A model generated the notes under the pieces. The model was given only the letters and a program-made list of their open reading frames with translations, was not told the origin of the DNA and made no database searches. The position numbers and the translations under genes were made by a program. A stretch of 64,000 nt of DNA. Source: Fen-1077 sp050014355. GTDB taxonomy: Bacteria > Chloroflexota > Dehalococcoidia > Dehalococcoidales > RBG-16-60-22. Numbering within the stretch: position 1 is the first letter of the stretch; the number at the start of each line of letters is the position of its first letter. The stretch covers positions 23,000 through 86,999 of the forward strand of contig JBEKDL010000004.1 of NCBI GenBank assembly GCA_050014355.1, read 5' to 3'. Positions 51,086 through 59,737 of the stretch are shown piece by piece.

Positions 51086-52492
51086 GTGACCGAAAAAACA
51101 CCTGTGCGCCCGGACAACTGGAGCCAGCTTTCCCACGAACAGAAACGCGGGTTGAGACTGAAATGGCTGGCGGATACAGCTAAAGGCATCAAGTTTGTCA
51201 GCCAGGACGCGGAAAAAAATTACAAAATAAAGCTGCAGCGGCTGATTGACGTTTACAGCATCCGGGAGCCGGACCGCGTACCGGTCAATATCTCGGCGGG
51301 GGTCGTGCCGCTGTATGCCTCCGGCATCGATTACCATACCGCGATATATGACTACGAAAAGGCGGTGGAGGCGTTCGCCAGATTCAACGAAGAGCACGGC
51401 ATCGAGCTTGATAACTATTTTGTCCCCGCCATTTTCCCAGCCCGTGTGGTCGACAAACTTGACTACAGGCTCTACGCCTGGCCGGGCCGCGGCATACCCG
51501 AAAGCGCCGCCGGCTACCAGTTCAACGAAGGCGAATACATGAAAGCTGACGAGTACGACGCCTTTATCCGCAATCCGTCCGATTTCTGGATGCGCACTTA
51601 CCTGCCCCGTCTCTTCGGCGCTTTCGAGCCGCTGGGGAAGGTCGGGCCGATTACCGACATCCTCGAGTTCCCTATCGGCTCACTGATGCCGTTGAGCCGG
51701 CCGGATGTCCAGGCCACGCTGCGCAAGCTGCTCGATGCGGGCAAAGAGCTGGCGCGGTTCGGTAAAATTACCGGCGATTTCATCCGGAAAGTCCAGGAAA
51801 AAGGCTATCTCACACCTTCCGCCATGAACGTGGCGCACGCCCCCTTCGACACTTTAGGGGATACTTTGAGAGGAACGCAGGCCATAATAAAAGACATGTT
51901 CCGGCGACCGGATAAACTCCTGGAAGCCCTGGACGCTACCGCTGACCTGACCATCAGCTCCATCCTGGGCTCCGCTAACGCCGCCCGGGCTTTTAGGGTG
52001 TGGTTCCCCCTGCACAAAGGCGCCGACGGCTGGATGTCTCAAAAGCAGTTCGACACTTTTTATTTCTCTCCCCTGAAAAAAGTCATGGACGCTTTTATCA
52101 ACGAGGGCTATATCATCACATTGTTCGCTGAAGGCAGCTTCGATACGCGCCTGGAGCGCTTCACCGACTTTCCGAAAGGCACCGTCCACTGGCAGTTCGA
52201 CCGCACGGACATGGCCCGCGCTAAAAAGCTCCTCGGGGGTAAATTCAGCCTAGAAGGCAACGTGCCGTCTTCCCTGCTGACCACCGGCAATCCGAAGGAT
52301 GTTAAGGAGCTTTGCCGCAAGCTCATCGAGGTCTGCGGCATGGGCGGCGGCTATATCCTGGCCGGTGGGGCTTCCGTCAGTAATCCCAAAGTGGATAACC
52401 TCAAAGCCATGGTGGAGGCCACTAAAGAATACGGGGTCTACGGGGAGCGTGAACTGGCGGGCCAGGACGACTTGTTTGTCAGCGGATATTAA
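51086..52492 (+). CDS. Uroporphyrinogen decarboxylase-like protein
   Basis: A 468-residue protein of the URO-D superfamily, which includes HemE and many cobamide-dependent methyltransferases. The segment FLxYxxREPDRVPVNIS-like (LIDVYSIREPDRVPVNIS, about residues 53-70), a middle GPITDILEFPIGSLMPL, and a C-terminal FSLEGNVPSSLLTTGNPKDVKELCRKLIEVCGMGGGYILAGGASV follow the family pattern of a TIM barrel. It is longer than HemE (about 345), which favours a methyltransferase-like role. GTG 51086 has GGAGG upstream. No corrinoid protein gene adjoins it, so the substrate is unknown. Confidence 0.75.
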   Translation: MTEKTPVRPDNWSQLSHEQKRGLRLKWLADTAKGIKFVSQDAEKNYKIKLQRLIDVYSIREPDRVPVNISAGVVPLYASGIDYHTAIYDYEKAVEAFARFNEEHGIELDNYFVPAIFPARVVDKLDYRLYAWPGRGIPESAAGYQFNEGEYMKADEYDAFIRNPSDFWMRTYLPRLFGAFEPLGKVGPITDILEFPIGSLMPLSRPDVQATLRKLLDAGKELARFGKITGDFIRKVQEKGYLTPSAMNVAHAPFDTLGDTLRGTQAIIKDMFRRPDKLLEALDATADLTISSILGSANAARAFRVWFPLHKGADGWMSQKQFDTFYFSPLKKVMDAFINEGYIITLFAEGSFDTRLERFTDFPKGTVHWQFDRTDMARAKKLLGGKFSLEGNVPSSLLTTGNPKDVKELCRKLIEVCGMGGGYILAGGASVSNPKVDNLKAMVEATKEYGVYGERELAGQDDLFVSGY

Positions 52493-52589
52493 GACCCTGC
52501 TTTTCTCCCTTGCCCCCTTTGTTCCCTCCCTAAAGGGCGAGGGGATTAAGGGTATTGGGTATCACTCATTAGAAAATGAAAGCTCCCAG

Positions 52590-52638
52590 TTGAATTAAAG
52601 TTTTAAAATTGATAATATATATGCGGATATGTGCATAT
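52590..52638 (+). promoter_or_regulatory. ArsR promoter and putative operator
   Basis: TTGAAT (52590-52595), a 17-base spacer and TAATAT (52613-52618). The inverted repeat ATATGC-N8-GCATAT (52619-52638) covers the predicted start, a sensible place for an ArsR-family repressor. Confidence 0.6.
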
Positions 52639-52669
52639 TAGCTTATTTCCCAATCAAAGTAGGAAAGCC

Positions 52670-53032
52670 GTGCAGGATTTAATCAATACATTGAAGGCTC
52701 TCTCCGACGAGACAAGACTCAGGATTATGAATATCTTACTGGAGAGGGAATGCTGTGTCTGCGAAGTTATGCAGGCTTTAGATATTTCTCAAACAAGAGC
52801 TTCCCGAAACCTGGGCATTCTCCAGAAAGCAGGTTTTTTAAAGACCAAGCGCGAAGGCCCATGGATAGTGTATTCCGTAGACCGGGAGACAAACAACCAA
52901 TACGTAAGTTCTCTTACGCAATTATTTCAAAATTCTTCAGTCAGCAGCGATGTTTTGAAAAAAGACAGACAAAATCTTAAACACGCCCAACGTATAGGTC
53001 CCGGCTGCAAGACAAAGGCAATTGATGCTTGA
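52670..53032 (+). CDS. arsR: ArsR-family arsenite-responsive repressor
   Basis: A 120-residue helix-turn-helix regulator. The DNA-binding helices are SDETRLRIMNILLERECCVCEVMQALDISQTRASRNLGILQKAGFL; the ECCVCEV segment is the trivalent-arsenic (ELCVCDL-type) cysteine site of classical ArsR. I place the start at GTG 52670, which has AGGAAAG 5 bases upstream; the longer open frame from GTG 52631 begins inside the putative operator. It overlaps the 70-residue gene at its 3' end, and acr3 follows. The predicted ligand is arsenite. Confidence 0.87.
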   Translation: MQDLINTLKALSDETRLRIMNILLERECCVCEVMQALDISQTRASRNLGILQKAGFLKTKREGPWIVYSVDRETNNQYVSSLTQLFQNSSVSSDVLKKDRQNLKHAQRIGPGCKTKAIDA

Positions 53033-53237
53033 AATAAAGAGAACAGCCATCAGTCTAGATGAAAATGACCTTATAGAACTGGAAAGAATCTGTATTGACG
53101 GAGACAAGGAAGGTGCTCTCGGATTCCTGAAAAAGTTCTATAAAAGGATTATTTTCTCTCAGCAAGGTAAGTTGAAATCACATTTAGACACAGGTGTTAA
53201 CCCCGTGGACAAGTTTAATAAGAATAAAAACAGGTAG
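53025..53237 (+). CDS. Small protein between arsR and acr3, unknown
   Basis: A 70-residue protein whose ATG overlaps the arsR stop region by 8 bases (AAGG in front). Its position inside the arsR-acr3 operon makes it real. Sequence MLEIKRTAISLDENDLIELERICIDGDKEGALGFLKKF suggests a short helical fold; a single cysteine (C23) is present. Similar short proteins are found in arsenic loci, but I do not recognise a named family. No membrane segment is seen. Confidence 0.6.
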   Translation: MLEIKRTAISLDENDLIELERICIDGDKEGALGFLKKFYKRIIFSQQGKLKSHLDTGVNPVDKFNKNKNR

Positions 53238-53279
53238 TGCGAAATCCTGTAAATAACAATACTCAAAAGGATTAAAAAC

Positions 53280-54347
53280 GTGAATCAACAAAACACTACC
53301 ACGAGCAAGCTGTCCTTTCTAGACAGGTTTTTAACGCTCTGGATATTCCTGGCGATGGGTCTGGGGGTGGGGCTGGGCTATTTCATCCCCCGAGTGGCCG
53401 ACTTCATCAGCTATTTCCAGGTGGGCACCACTTCGATTCCTATCGCTATCGGGCTTATCCTGATGATGTACCCGCCGCTGGCCAAGGTCAGGTACGAGGA
53501 GATGGGGCGCGTCTTCCGCAACTGGCGTGTCCTTGGACTTTCGCTCGCACAGAACTGGGTTATCGGCCCTATTCTCATGTTCCTGCTGGCGGTCCTCTTC
53601 CTCGGCCATATCTGGCCCAATCCCGACTACATGGCCGGGCTGATATTAATCGGCCTGGCGCGCTGCATCGCCATGGTCATCGTCTGGAACGAGCTGGCCA
53701 GGGGCGATAGAGAGTACGCCGCGGGACTGGTCGCTTTCAACTCCGTGTTCCAGATTGTCTTTTACTCGGTTTATGCTTATGTCTTTATCACCGTGCTGCC
53801 CGGATGGTTCGGGTTGAAAGGCTCCACGGTGAACATAACCATCGGCGAGATAGCCAGGAGCGTGTTAATCTACCTGGGTATACCCTTCTTCGGAGGGATG
53901 CTAACGCGCTTTACTTTAATCAAAGCCAGAGGGCGAGAGTGGTATGAGAGCAAGTTCATCCCCAAAATCAGCCCCATCACGCTGGCGGCGCTGCTTTTCA
54001 CCATCGTGGTTATGTTCTCTCTCAAAGGCGAAATAATCGTGCAGATTCCTCTGGACGTGTTAAAAATCGCCGTCCCGCTTTTAATCTATTTCGTCATCAT
54101 GTTCCTGGTATCGTTCTACATGGGGAGGAAAATCGGGGCCGACTACAGCCAGACAGCCAGCATTGCTTTCACCGCCGCCAGCAATAACTTCGAGCTGGCC
54201 ATCGCCGTGGCCGTGGCCGTTTTCGGTATCGGTTCCGGGCAGGCGTTTGCCGCCGTCATCGGCCCCCTGGTAGAAGTGCCCGCGCTCATCGGCCTGGTCA
54301 ATGTCGCCCTCTATTTCCAGCGCCGGTATTTCAAGCAAGCCTCTTGA
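53280..54347 (+). CDS. acr3: Arsenite efflux permease ACR3
   Basis: A 355-residue transporter with about ten membrane segments. The ACR3 hallmarks are [41 protein letters not shown] at the start, [25 protein letters not shown] around residue 120 with the conserved transport cysteine (C in ARCIAMV), and a C-terminal [24 protein letters not shown]. It exports As(III), the product of ArsC. The GTG start at 53280 follows AAAAGGA. It is the last gene of the arsR-orf-acr3 operon; arsC lies separately in the pst operon. Confidence 0.95.
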   Translation: MNQQNTTTSKLSFLDRFLTLWIFLAMGLGVGLGYFIPRVADFISYFQVGTTSIPIAIGLILMMYPPLAKVRYEEMGRVFRNWRVLGLSLAQNWVIGPILMFLLAVLFLGHIWPNPDYMAGLILIGLARCIAMVIVWNELARGDREYAAGLVAFNSVFQIVFYSVYAYVFITVLPGWFGLKGSTVNITIGEIARSVLIYLGIPFFGGMLTRFTLIKARGREWYESKFIPKISPITLAALLFTIVVMFSLKGEIIVQIPLDVLKIAVPLLIYFVIMFLVSFYMGRKIGADYSQTASIAFTAASNNFELAIAVAVAVFGIGSGQAFAAVIGPLVEVPALIGLVNVALYFQRRYFKQAS

Positions 54348-54375
54348 CATAGATACCAGGCAATATCTCATTTTA

Positions 54376-54405
54376 TTGCACGAATCTTATGACCGGTGCT
54401 AGAAT
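54376..54405 (+). promoter_or_regulatory. Promoter of the ketol-acid reductoisomerase gene
   Basis: TTGCAC (54376-54381), an 18-base spacer and TAGAAT (54400-54405) with an extended TGC. The surrounding 30 bases are nearly the same as the ribE promoter at 55756-55785. Confidence 0.7.
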
Positions 54406-54456
54406 GACTGTGTTAGTCTTCTGGATTTCATCAATCAGAAAAGGAGAGCAGGCACT

Positions 54457-55557
54457 ATGGCAATTATCAATTTCGGCGGCGTGAAGGAAGAGGTCGTCAT
54501 GCGGAGCGAGTTCTCCATGGAAAAGGCCCGCAAAGTCCTCAAGAATGAGACCATCGCTATTATCGGCTACGGCGTCCAGGGCCCCGGCCAGTCTTTAAAT
54601 ATGAAAGATAACGGTTTCAATGTTATCATCGGGCAGTCGAAAGATTTCATGCAGGACTGGAACCGCGCGGTCAAAGACGGCTGGAAACCCGGTAAAGACC
54701 TGTTCGAGATAGAGGAAGCAGCCAAACGCGGCACCATCATCGAAATGCTGGTCTCGGATGCCGCCCAGAAGCAAATCTGGCCGACCATCAAGAAACAGTT
54801 AAAACCGGGTAAGGCTTTGTACTTCTCGCACGGGTTCTCGATTGTCTATAAAGACCAGACCAAGATAATCCCTCCCAAAGGCGTCGATGTCATCATGGTG
54901 GCGCCTAAAGGCTCGGGGACATCCCTGCGGCGCAACTTCCTCTCCGGGGCGGGCATTAACTCCAGCTTCGCCGTTTTCCAGGACGCCACGGGGCGGGCTA
55001 AAGAGCGCTGCCTGGCGCTGGGTATTGCCATCGGCTCCGGTTACCTCTTCCCCACAACCTTTGAAAATGAGGTCTTCAGTGACCTCGTGGGCGAGCGCGG
55101 CGTGCTCATGGGCGCGCTGGCGGGCATCATGGAGGCGCAATACGACACTTTACGCAAGCACGGGCATTCCCCCAGCGAGGCCTTTAATGAAACTGTGGAA
55201 GAGCTTACTGAAAGCTTAATCAAACTCGTGGCGGAAAACGGCATGGACTGGATGTATGCCAACTGCTCGGCCACGGCGCAGCGCGGCGCCCTGGACTGGA
55301 AGCCGAAGTTTAAGAAGGCGGTCATGCCTGTCTTTAAAGAGCTTTACGAGAGGGTGGCCACCGGCGTCGAGACGCGCCGCGTTATCCGCTCCTGCGGACG
55401 ACCGGACTACAAACAGCTGTTGGGCAAAGAGCTGGCGGTCATGGGCAACTCCGAGATGTGGCAGGCGGGCAAAGCGACCCGCAGCCTGCGGCCCAAAGAG
55501 CCGGAGAAAGCCAACATCAAGACGGCGAAAGGCGTTGCTGGCAGGCAAGCGAACTGA
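54457..55557 (+). CDS. ilvC: Ketol-acid reductoisomerase
   Basis: A 366-residue KARI, which converts acetolactate or acetohydroxybutyrate with NAD(P)H and Mg2+ in valine/leucine/isoleucine synthesis. The Rossmann motif is IAIIGYGVQGPGQSLNMKDNG (residues 33-53), then VSDAAQK, ALYFSHGFSIVYKD, VIMVAPKGSGTSLRRN, a DLVGERGVLMGALAGIMEAQYDTL metal-binding segment and ETVEELTESLIKLV. It has a divergent branch look (GSGT, GPGQS) and slightly more residues than class I enzymes. AAAAGGAG before ATG 54457 supports the start. It is isolated from other ilv genes. Confidence 0.9.
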   Translation: MAIINFGGVKEEVVMRSEFSMEKARKVLKNETIAIIGYGVQGPGQSLNMKDNGFNVIIGQSKDFMQDWNRAVKDGWKPGKDLFEIEEAAKRGTIIEMLVSDAAQKQIWPTIKKQLKPGKALYFSHGFSIVYKDQTKIIPPKGVDVIMVAPKGSGTSLRRNFLSGAGINSSFAVFQDATGRAKERCLALGIAIGSGYLFPTTFENEVFSDLVGERGVLMGALAGIMEAQYDTLRKHGHSPSEAFNETVEELTESLIKLVAENGMDWMYANCSATAQRGALDWKPKFKKAVMPVFKELYERVATGVETRRVIRSCGRPDYKQLLGKELAVMGNSEMWQAGKATRSLRPKEPEKANIKTAKGVAGRQAN

Positions 55558-55573
55558 AAATCATGAACACACC

Positions 55574-55704
55574 GTCATTGCGAGGAGTCCCGATAAATCG
55601 GGACGACGTGGCAATCTCAATGATGAACCTGATACAGAGATAGAGATTGCCGCGCCTCCCGATTCGCGTGAGGAAAGAAGCTCATCGGGATGGCTCGCAA
55701 TGAC
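55574..55704. repeat. 131-bp MITE-like palindromic element
   Basis: Terminal inverted repeats GTCATTGCGAG (55574-55584) and CTCGCAATGAC (55694-55704) are perfect. An inner pair, GGCAATCTC (55610-55618) and GAGATTGCC (55643-55651), forms a second stem. There is no coding capacity. This is the form of the dispersed non-autonomous elements common in bacterial genomes. It sits between ilvC and the ribE promoter. Confidence 0.75.
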
Positions 55705-55755
55705 AGGATATGTCAGTGATTAGTTTGTTTATATTATCTACCGCATTATTATTTA

Positions 55756-55785
55756 TTGCGCTTATCTTATGACAAGTGCTAAAAT
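55756..55785 (+). promoter_or_regulatory. Promoter of the riboflavin genes
   Basis: TTGCGC (55756-55761), an 18-base spacer and TAAAAT (55780-55785) with an extended TGC. It shares the stretch TTATTGC...ATCTTATGAC...GTGCTA with the ilvC promoter. No FMN riboswitch consensus lies between it and ATG 55818. Confidence 0.7.
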
Positions 55786-55817
55786 GCAGTAGGAAGAGCG
55801 CGTCTCCAGGAGTAGTA

Positions 55818-56447
55818 ATGTTCACCGGCATCGTTGAAGAGGTAGGGAGTATTGTCTCGGTCAGCGCATCAGGCCTGACGGTAGCCGCCGCTAAAGCGCT
55901 CCGGGACATGCAGCCCGGCGGCTCCATCGCCGTTAACGGCGTCTGCCTCACAGCGATTGCCTTCGATAGTAAAACATTTTCCGTCAACGTCATGCCGGAG
56001 ACACTGCAAAAGACCAACCTTGGGTTACTCAAATCAGGAGATAAGGTCAACCTGGAAAGGCCCCTGGCGCTGGGCGGTGAGTTGGGCGGCCATCTCGTGC
56101 AGGGACATATTGACGGGACGGGGAGAGTGAGCGCGGTTATTCAGGAGGGTGGGGCGGTGCGGATTAAATTCGAGGCTGAGCCGGAGCTAATGCGCTATAT
56201 CGTGTCCAAGGGCTTTATCACCGTGGACGGCGTGAGTCTGACCGTCACCGAAAAAGACGCCCGCTCATTCGGCGTTTCGATTGTGGATTTCACGCGCCGG
56301 AACACGATTCTGGCCGGGAGAAAAGTCGGGGACACTGTCAACCTTGAAGCGGATATCATCGGTAAATATGTCGCCGAGTTTCTCAAGCCGCAGGATAGTG
56401 GCATCACCGCAGAGTTTTTACAGGAGCACGGTTTCCGGGTAAACTGA
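55818..56447 (+). CDS. ribE: Riboflavin synthase alpha subunit
   Basis: A 209-residue riboflavin synthase, which dismutates 6,7-dimethyl-8-ribityllumazine to riboflavin. It consists of two tandem lumazine-binding repeats: [13 protein letters not shown]...[29 protein letters not shown] (residues 1-60) and the second, [14 protein letters not shown]...[33 protein letters not shown] (about 95-175). I place the start at ATG 55818 with CAGGAG upstream; an earlier in-frame ATG (55776) lies inside the promoter. It is followed by ribBA and ribH in the same direction. Confidence 0.95.
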   Translation: MFTGIVEEVGSIVSVSASGLTVAAAKALRDMQPGGSIAVNGVCLTAIAFDSKTFSVNVMPETLQKTNLGLLKSGDKVNLERPLALGGELGGHLVQGHIDGTGRVSAVIQEGGAVRIKFEAEPELMRYIVSKGFITVDGVSLTVTEKDARSFGVSIVDFTRRNTILAGRKVGDTVNLEADIIGKYVAEFLKPQDSGITAEFLQEHGFRVN

Positions 56448-56475
56448 AACCCCGGCGCATAAGGAGAAGGAGACT

Positions 56476-57693
56476 ATGGGACTGGCAACGATTCCGGAGG
56501 CCATTGAAGATATCAAGGCCGGCAAGTTCGTTATTGTCGTGGACGACGAGGACCGGGAAAATGAAGGCGACCTTATCATGGCGGCCGAGAAAGTCACCCC
56601 GGAGGCCATTAATTTCATGGCCGTCCACGGCCGCGGGCTCATCTGCATGCCCGTCACCGGCCAGCGCCTGGATGAGCTGAAGATACCGATGATGGTCGTC
56701 AATAATACGGCCAAGCTCGGCACGGCTTTTACGGTATCAGTCGAAGCCAGGGAAGGCACGAGCACCGGCATCTCGGCAGCGGACAGGGCCAGGACCGTTC
56801 AGGCTATCATCAACCCCCGGACCATGCCTGAAGACCTGATATATCCCGGGCACATGTTCCCCCTGCGCGCCAAGGACGGGGGAGTCCTGGTACGGGCCGG
56901 GCAGACCGAAGCCACCATAGATTTAGCGAGACTGGCCGGGCTTTACCCCGCCGGTGTCTGCTGCGAGATTATGAATGAAGACGGGACCATGGCGCGGCTG
57001 CCCCAGCTGGAAGCTATCGCTAAAAAGTTTAACTTGAAGATCATCAGCGTGGCCGACCTTATCGCTTACCGGTTCCGCCACGAAAGACTCGTGCAGCGTG
57101 TCGCCGAGGCTAAACTCCCGACACCGTACGGAGAGTTCAAAGTCATCGCTTATAAGAGCAGCACCGACCCGGATGAGCACCTGGCGCTGGTCATGGGCGA
57201 TGTGGCTACCGATGAACCGGTGCTGGTGCGCGTGCACAGCCAGTGCCTCACCGGCGATGTCTTCGGCAGCCTGCGCTGCGATTGCGGCGAGCAGATTCAG
57301 ATGGCGATGAAAAAAATCGCCGAGGAGGGTCGCGGCGTCGTCCTTTACATGAGGCAGGAAGGGCGGGGCATCGGCATCCACAATAAAATAAAAGCCTACG
57401 CTTTGCAGGACCAGGGACTGGACACCGTCGAGGCCAACCTTTCCCTCGGTTTCAAGGCCGACCAGCGCACTTACGGTACCGGCGCCCAGATTCTCGTCGA
57501 CCTGGGTGTGCGCAACATGCGGCTGATGACCAATAACCCCAAGAAAATGAGCGGGCTGGAAAGCTACGGTCTAAAAATCGCCGAGCAGCTACCCCTGACC
57601 ACGCAACCCAACGAGCATAACCTCCGCTATCTCCAGACCAAGCAAAAGAAAATGGGACACCTTTTAAACGTGCTGGACACAGACTGCGAGTAA
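56476..57693 (+). CDS. ribBA: Bifunctional DHBP synthase / GTP cyclohydrolase II
   Basis: A 405-residue fusion enzyme of riboflavin synthesis. The N-terminal 3,4-dihydroxy-2-butanone-4-phosphate synthase (RibB, residues 1-200) has [11 protein letters not shown] (23-33), the [12 protein letters not shown] region and [19 protein letters not shown]. The C-terminal GTP cyclohydrolase II (RibA, about 205-405) has the zinc-ligand segment [17 protein letters not shown], the catalytic [12 protein letters not shown] and [32 protein letters not shown] precedes the start. It follows ribE and supplies both precursors of lumazine. Confidence 0.96.
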   Translation: MGLATIPEAIEDIKAGKFVIVVDDEDRENEGDLIMAAEKVTPEAINFMAVHGRGLICMPVTGQRLDELKIPMMVVNNTAKLGTAFTVSVEAREGTSTGISAADRARTVQAIINPRTMPEDLIYPGHMFPLRAKDGGVLVRAGQTEATIDLARLAGLYPAGVCCEIMNEDGTMARLPQLEAIAKKFNLKIISVADLIAYRFRHERLVQRVAEAKLPTPYGEFKVIAYKSSTDPDEHLALVMGDVATDEPVLVRVHSQCLTGDVFGSLRCDCGEQIQMAMKKIAEEGRGVVLYMRQEGRGIGIHNKIKAYALQDQGLDTVEANLSLGFKADQRTYGTGAQILVDLGVRNMRLMTNNPKKMSGLESYGLKIAEQLPLTTQPNEHNLRYLQTKQKKMGHLLNVLDTDCE

Positions 57694-57713
57694 TATCAAC
57701 CGAGGAGATGATT

Positions 57714-58181
57714 ATGGGCAAGACATACGAAGGCAATTTGCTGGGGAAGGGGCTGAAATTCGGGGTGGTGGTCTCGCGCTTTAACGAGTTCTTCAGCCAG
57801 AAGCTGCTGGCGGGGGCGCAGGATGCCCTTGTCCGCCATGGAGTCAATGAGACTGATATCGAGGTCGCCTGGACGCCCGGCTCTTTTGAAATTCCTCTCA
57901 TTGCCCAGAAAATGGCCGAATCGAAGAAGTATAACGCTGTCATTTGTCTGGGAGCGGTGATACGCGGAGGGACGCCTCACTTCGACTATATCGCCGCCGA
58001 GGTAAGCAAAGGCATCGCTAACGTGGGTCTGCGTACGGGAGTGCCAGTGATTTTCGGGGTTATTACCACCGATACATTGGAGCAGGCGATAGAGCGCTCG
58101 GGAACGAAGGACGGCAACAAGGGCTTCGATGCGGCCGTCAGCGCTATCGAGATGGCGAACCTGGTGAAGGCGATTGGGTAG
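57714..58181 (+). CDS. ribH: 6,7-dimethyl-8-ribityllumazine synthase
   Basis: A 155-residue lumazine synthase, making the substrate of RibE from DHBP and the RibA product. Motifs are [29 protein letters not shown], then [20 protein letters not shown], and [24 protein letters not shown] with the catalytic His. It ends [18 protein letters not shown]. The start is ATG 57714, preceded by GAGGAG with correct spacing; a near ATG at 57708 lies inside that site. It completes the ribE-ribBA-ribH set; ribD and ribF are elsewhere. Confidence 0.94.
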   Translation: MGKTYEGNLLGKGLKFGVVVSRFNEFFSQKLLAGAQDALVRHGVNETDIEVAWTPGSFEIPLIAQKMAESKKYNAVICLGAVIRGGTPHFDYIAAEVSKGIANVGLRTGVPVIFGVITTDTLEQAIERSGTKDGNKGFDAAVSAIEMANLVKAIG

Positions 58182-58193
58182 ACTGATAAGTCG

Positions 58194-58255
58194 AAACTCA
58201 AAGCTCAAAAGGCGAAGACAGAATTTAAAGTCATAACAGACAAAGCTTTGAGTTT
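58194..58255 (+). terminator. Long-loop stem after ribH, possible terminator
   Basis: AAACTCAAAGCT (58194-58205) and AGCTTTGAGTTT (58244-58255) form a perfect 12-base stem with a 38-base loop, followed by TTAAG. A second palindrome, TTAAACTT-TC-AAGTTTAA (58283-58300), overlaps the stop of the convergent gene. The ACTCAAAGCT core recurs at about 60062. Confidence 0.5.
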
Positions 58256-58296
58256 TTAAGCATGGTTTTTGAGATTTTACTTTTAAACTTTCAAGT

Positions 58297-58548
58297 TTAA
58301 GTTACCTTGTAGACCGTGTCCCCAGCCCTGACCTTGTCCGGGACCTTTATCCCCACGGACTGGCCATTCTTCGCCTCGGTGACATTCTGGTTGTCAATCT
58401 GCATTGAGGCCACGGTAATTTCCACGTCGGTGGTATGCCCCTTGATGTGGATTTTATCCCCCACCTTCAGGCTCCCGCTCATGTCAATACCGGCGACCAC
58501 CGGCTTGGCAAAAAAGTCGCTCACCTTGCCGATTTCCGTTTCAGCCAT
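58297..58548 (-). CDS. EF-Tu domain-2-like (translation-factor fold) small protein
   Basis: An 83-residue protein consisting of one beta-barrel of the EF-Tu/SelB domain-2 type: IGKVSDFFAKPVVAGIDMSGSLKVGDKIHIKGHTTDVEITVASMQIDNQNVTEAKNGQSVGIKV. It has no GTPase domain. I place the start at ATG 58548 (MAETEIGKV) with AGGAGGG upstream. Such free-standing barrels occur in archaea and Chloroflexota. What it binds is unknown; it could be an RNA or tRNA partner protein. It is convergent with ribH. Confidence 0.8.
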   Translation of the reverse strand: MAETEIGKVSDFFAKPVVAGIDMSGSLKVGDKIHIKGHTTDVEITVASMQIDNQNVTEAKNGQSVGIKVPDKVRAGDTVYKVT

Positions 58549-58639
58549 ATACTTCCCTCCTGTAGCTTGATACTGTATGGATTCAAGCTTCGTATTCTGG
58601 ATTATACCGCCCGTTTCCAGATAAATCAATAAAAATCTT

Positions 58640-58669
58640 TTGACATACTTCCCCTTCGGGACATATAAT
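58640..58669 (+). promoter_or_regulatory. Promoter of the zinc-ribbon protein gene
   Basis: Perfect TTGACA (58640-58645), an 18-base spacer and perfect TATAAT (58664-58669), 33 bases before the TTG start at 58702. Confidence 0.8.
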
Positions 58670-58701
58670 AAATCCAACTATGTTAGGAAAGGATATAAGC
58701 C

Positions 58702-58920
58702 TTGGTAAAGCCAGATGAATTAGACAAGTCCGTTCAGGATATCGAGCGTATCAGCAAGCAACTGGATGCTCTGGATAAACGACTGGATAATGTCGACTCC
58801 GTCGTAACCGCGGTCGCCGAGCGTGTCATGAAGCAGCCGATTACGCTCAATATTACCTGTTCCAGATGCGGCCATAAAATAGAAATCGCCATTATCGGGT
58901 CCGAGAAACCGGGCCGCTAG
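58702..58920 (+). CDS. Small coiled-coil protein with a CxxC zinc-knuckle end
   Basis: A 72-residue protein. The N-terminal helix (DELDKSVQDIERISKQLDALDKRLDNVDSVVTAVAERV, residues 5-42) has heptad spacing. The C-terminal PITLNITCSRCGHKIEIAIIG has one CxxC pair, a half zinc site that would need dimerisation to be complete. A strong promoter and AGGAAAGGA ahead of the TTG start indicate good expression. No family is recognised, and the downstream gene (bioY) is unrelated. Confidence 0.7.
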   Translation: MVKPDELDKSVQDIERISKQLDALDKRLDNVDSVVTAVAERVMKQPITLNITCSRCGHKIEIAIIGSEKPGR

Positions 58921-58999
58921 AGCCGGCCTTGGTTCAAAAGAAGTATACCGCACTGGCGCGTTTCCCCGACAAATAAATAATTTAATACCTGGAGGAAAT

Positions 59000-59620
59000 A
59001 TGACTTTAGCCGCGAGAGTTGAACGGACCCGGTATGATGTCTTCCGCTGGCGCTATGAATCAAGTGTACCTATGAAGCTGGCCCTGGCCCTGGGCATGGC
59101 AGTCCTGACCGGCCTGCTCGCTCAGGTGAGAATCCAGCTTCCGTGGACTCCCGTACCCTTGACCGGTCAAACGCTGGCGGTACTCCTGGCCGGGGTGGCA
59201 CTGGGGAAATGGTGGGGTGGCATCAGCATGGCCGTTTACGCGGGGCTAGGCATGGCAGGTGTGCCGTGGTTCCAGGGAATGAACGGGGGACTGGCTTACC
59301 TGGCCGGGCCTACTGGCGGCTATATCATCGGGTTTATCCTGGCAACGCTTTTCCTCGGGTATTTTACCGATAAATATATCAAATCGCGCCGCTTTTTCAG
59401 CTTGCTGGGGCTGATGCTTTTCGCCAGCTTAATCATCGTCTATGTGCCCGGCCTGCTACAGCTCGGACTCTGGCTGCACCTGGCCAAGGGCCAGCCGGTC
59501 ACTTTCAGCGGACTGATGACGATGGGCGCGCTGCCTTTCATCGCCGGGGATATCACCAAAGCCGTTGTCGCCGCGCTTATTGCCCGGGGCATCATGCCGC
59601 GGAAGGATTACAGCCAATAG
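59000..59620 (+). CDS. bioY: Biotin transporter substrate-binding component BioY
   Basis: A 206-residue membrane protein with six hydrophobic segments. BioY signatures are LALGMAVLTGLLAQVRIQLPWTPVPLTGQTLAVLLAGVALGKWWGG (about residues 29-74) and AGVPWFQGMNGGLAYLAGPTGGYIIGFILA (about 90-119). It binds biotin as the S-component of an ECF importer. No EcfA/EcfT genes lie nearby, so it either works alone or uses shared ECF modules elsewhere. TGGAGG precedes the ATG at 59000. Confidence 0.93.
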   Translation: MTLAARVERTRYDVFRWRYESSVPMKLALALGMAVLTGLLAQVRIQLPWTPVPLTGQTLAVLLAGVALGKWWGGISMAVYAGLGMAGVPWFQGMNGGLAYLAGPTGGYIIGFILATLFLGYFTDKYIKSRRFFSLLGLMLFASLIIVYVPGLLQLGLWLHLAKGQPVTFSGLMTMGALPFIAGDITKAVVAALIARGIMPRKDYSQ

Positions 59621-59737
59621 ACCGGTGGAAACCAGCAAGCCCGGCTGACCCCCGGTTACGTGCCTCTGGCAAAGTGCCGCGCATGCGTTATACAATATAA
59701 GTGGTGGGTGAAAACGTACCGTTGACGGGGGGCAGTT

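Noticed and set aside
55705..55817. FMN riboswitch before ribE
   Set aside because: The spacer is short and lacks the conserved RFN elements; only a promoter is visible.
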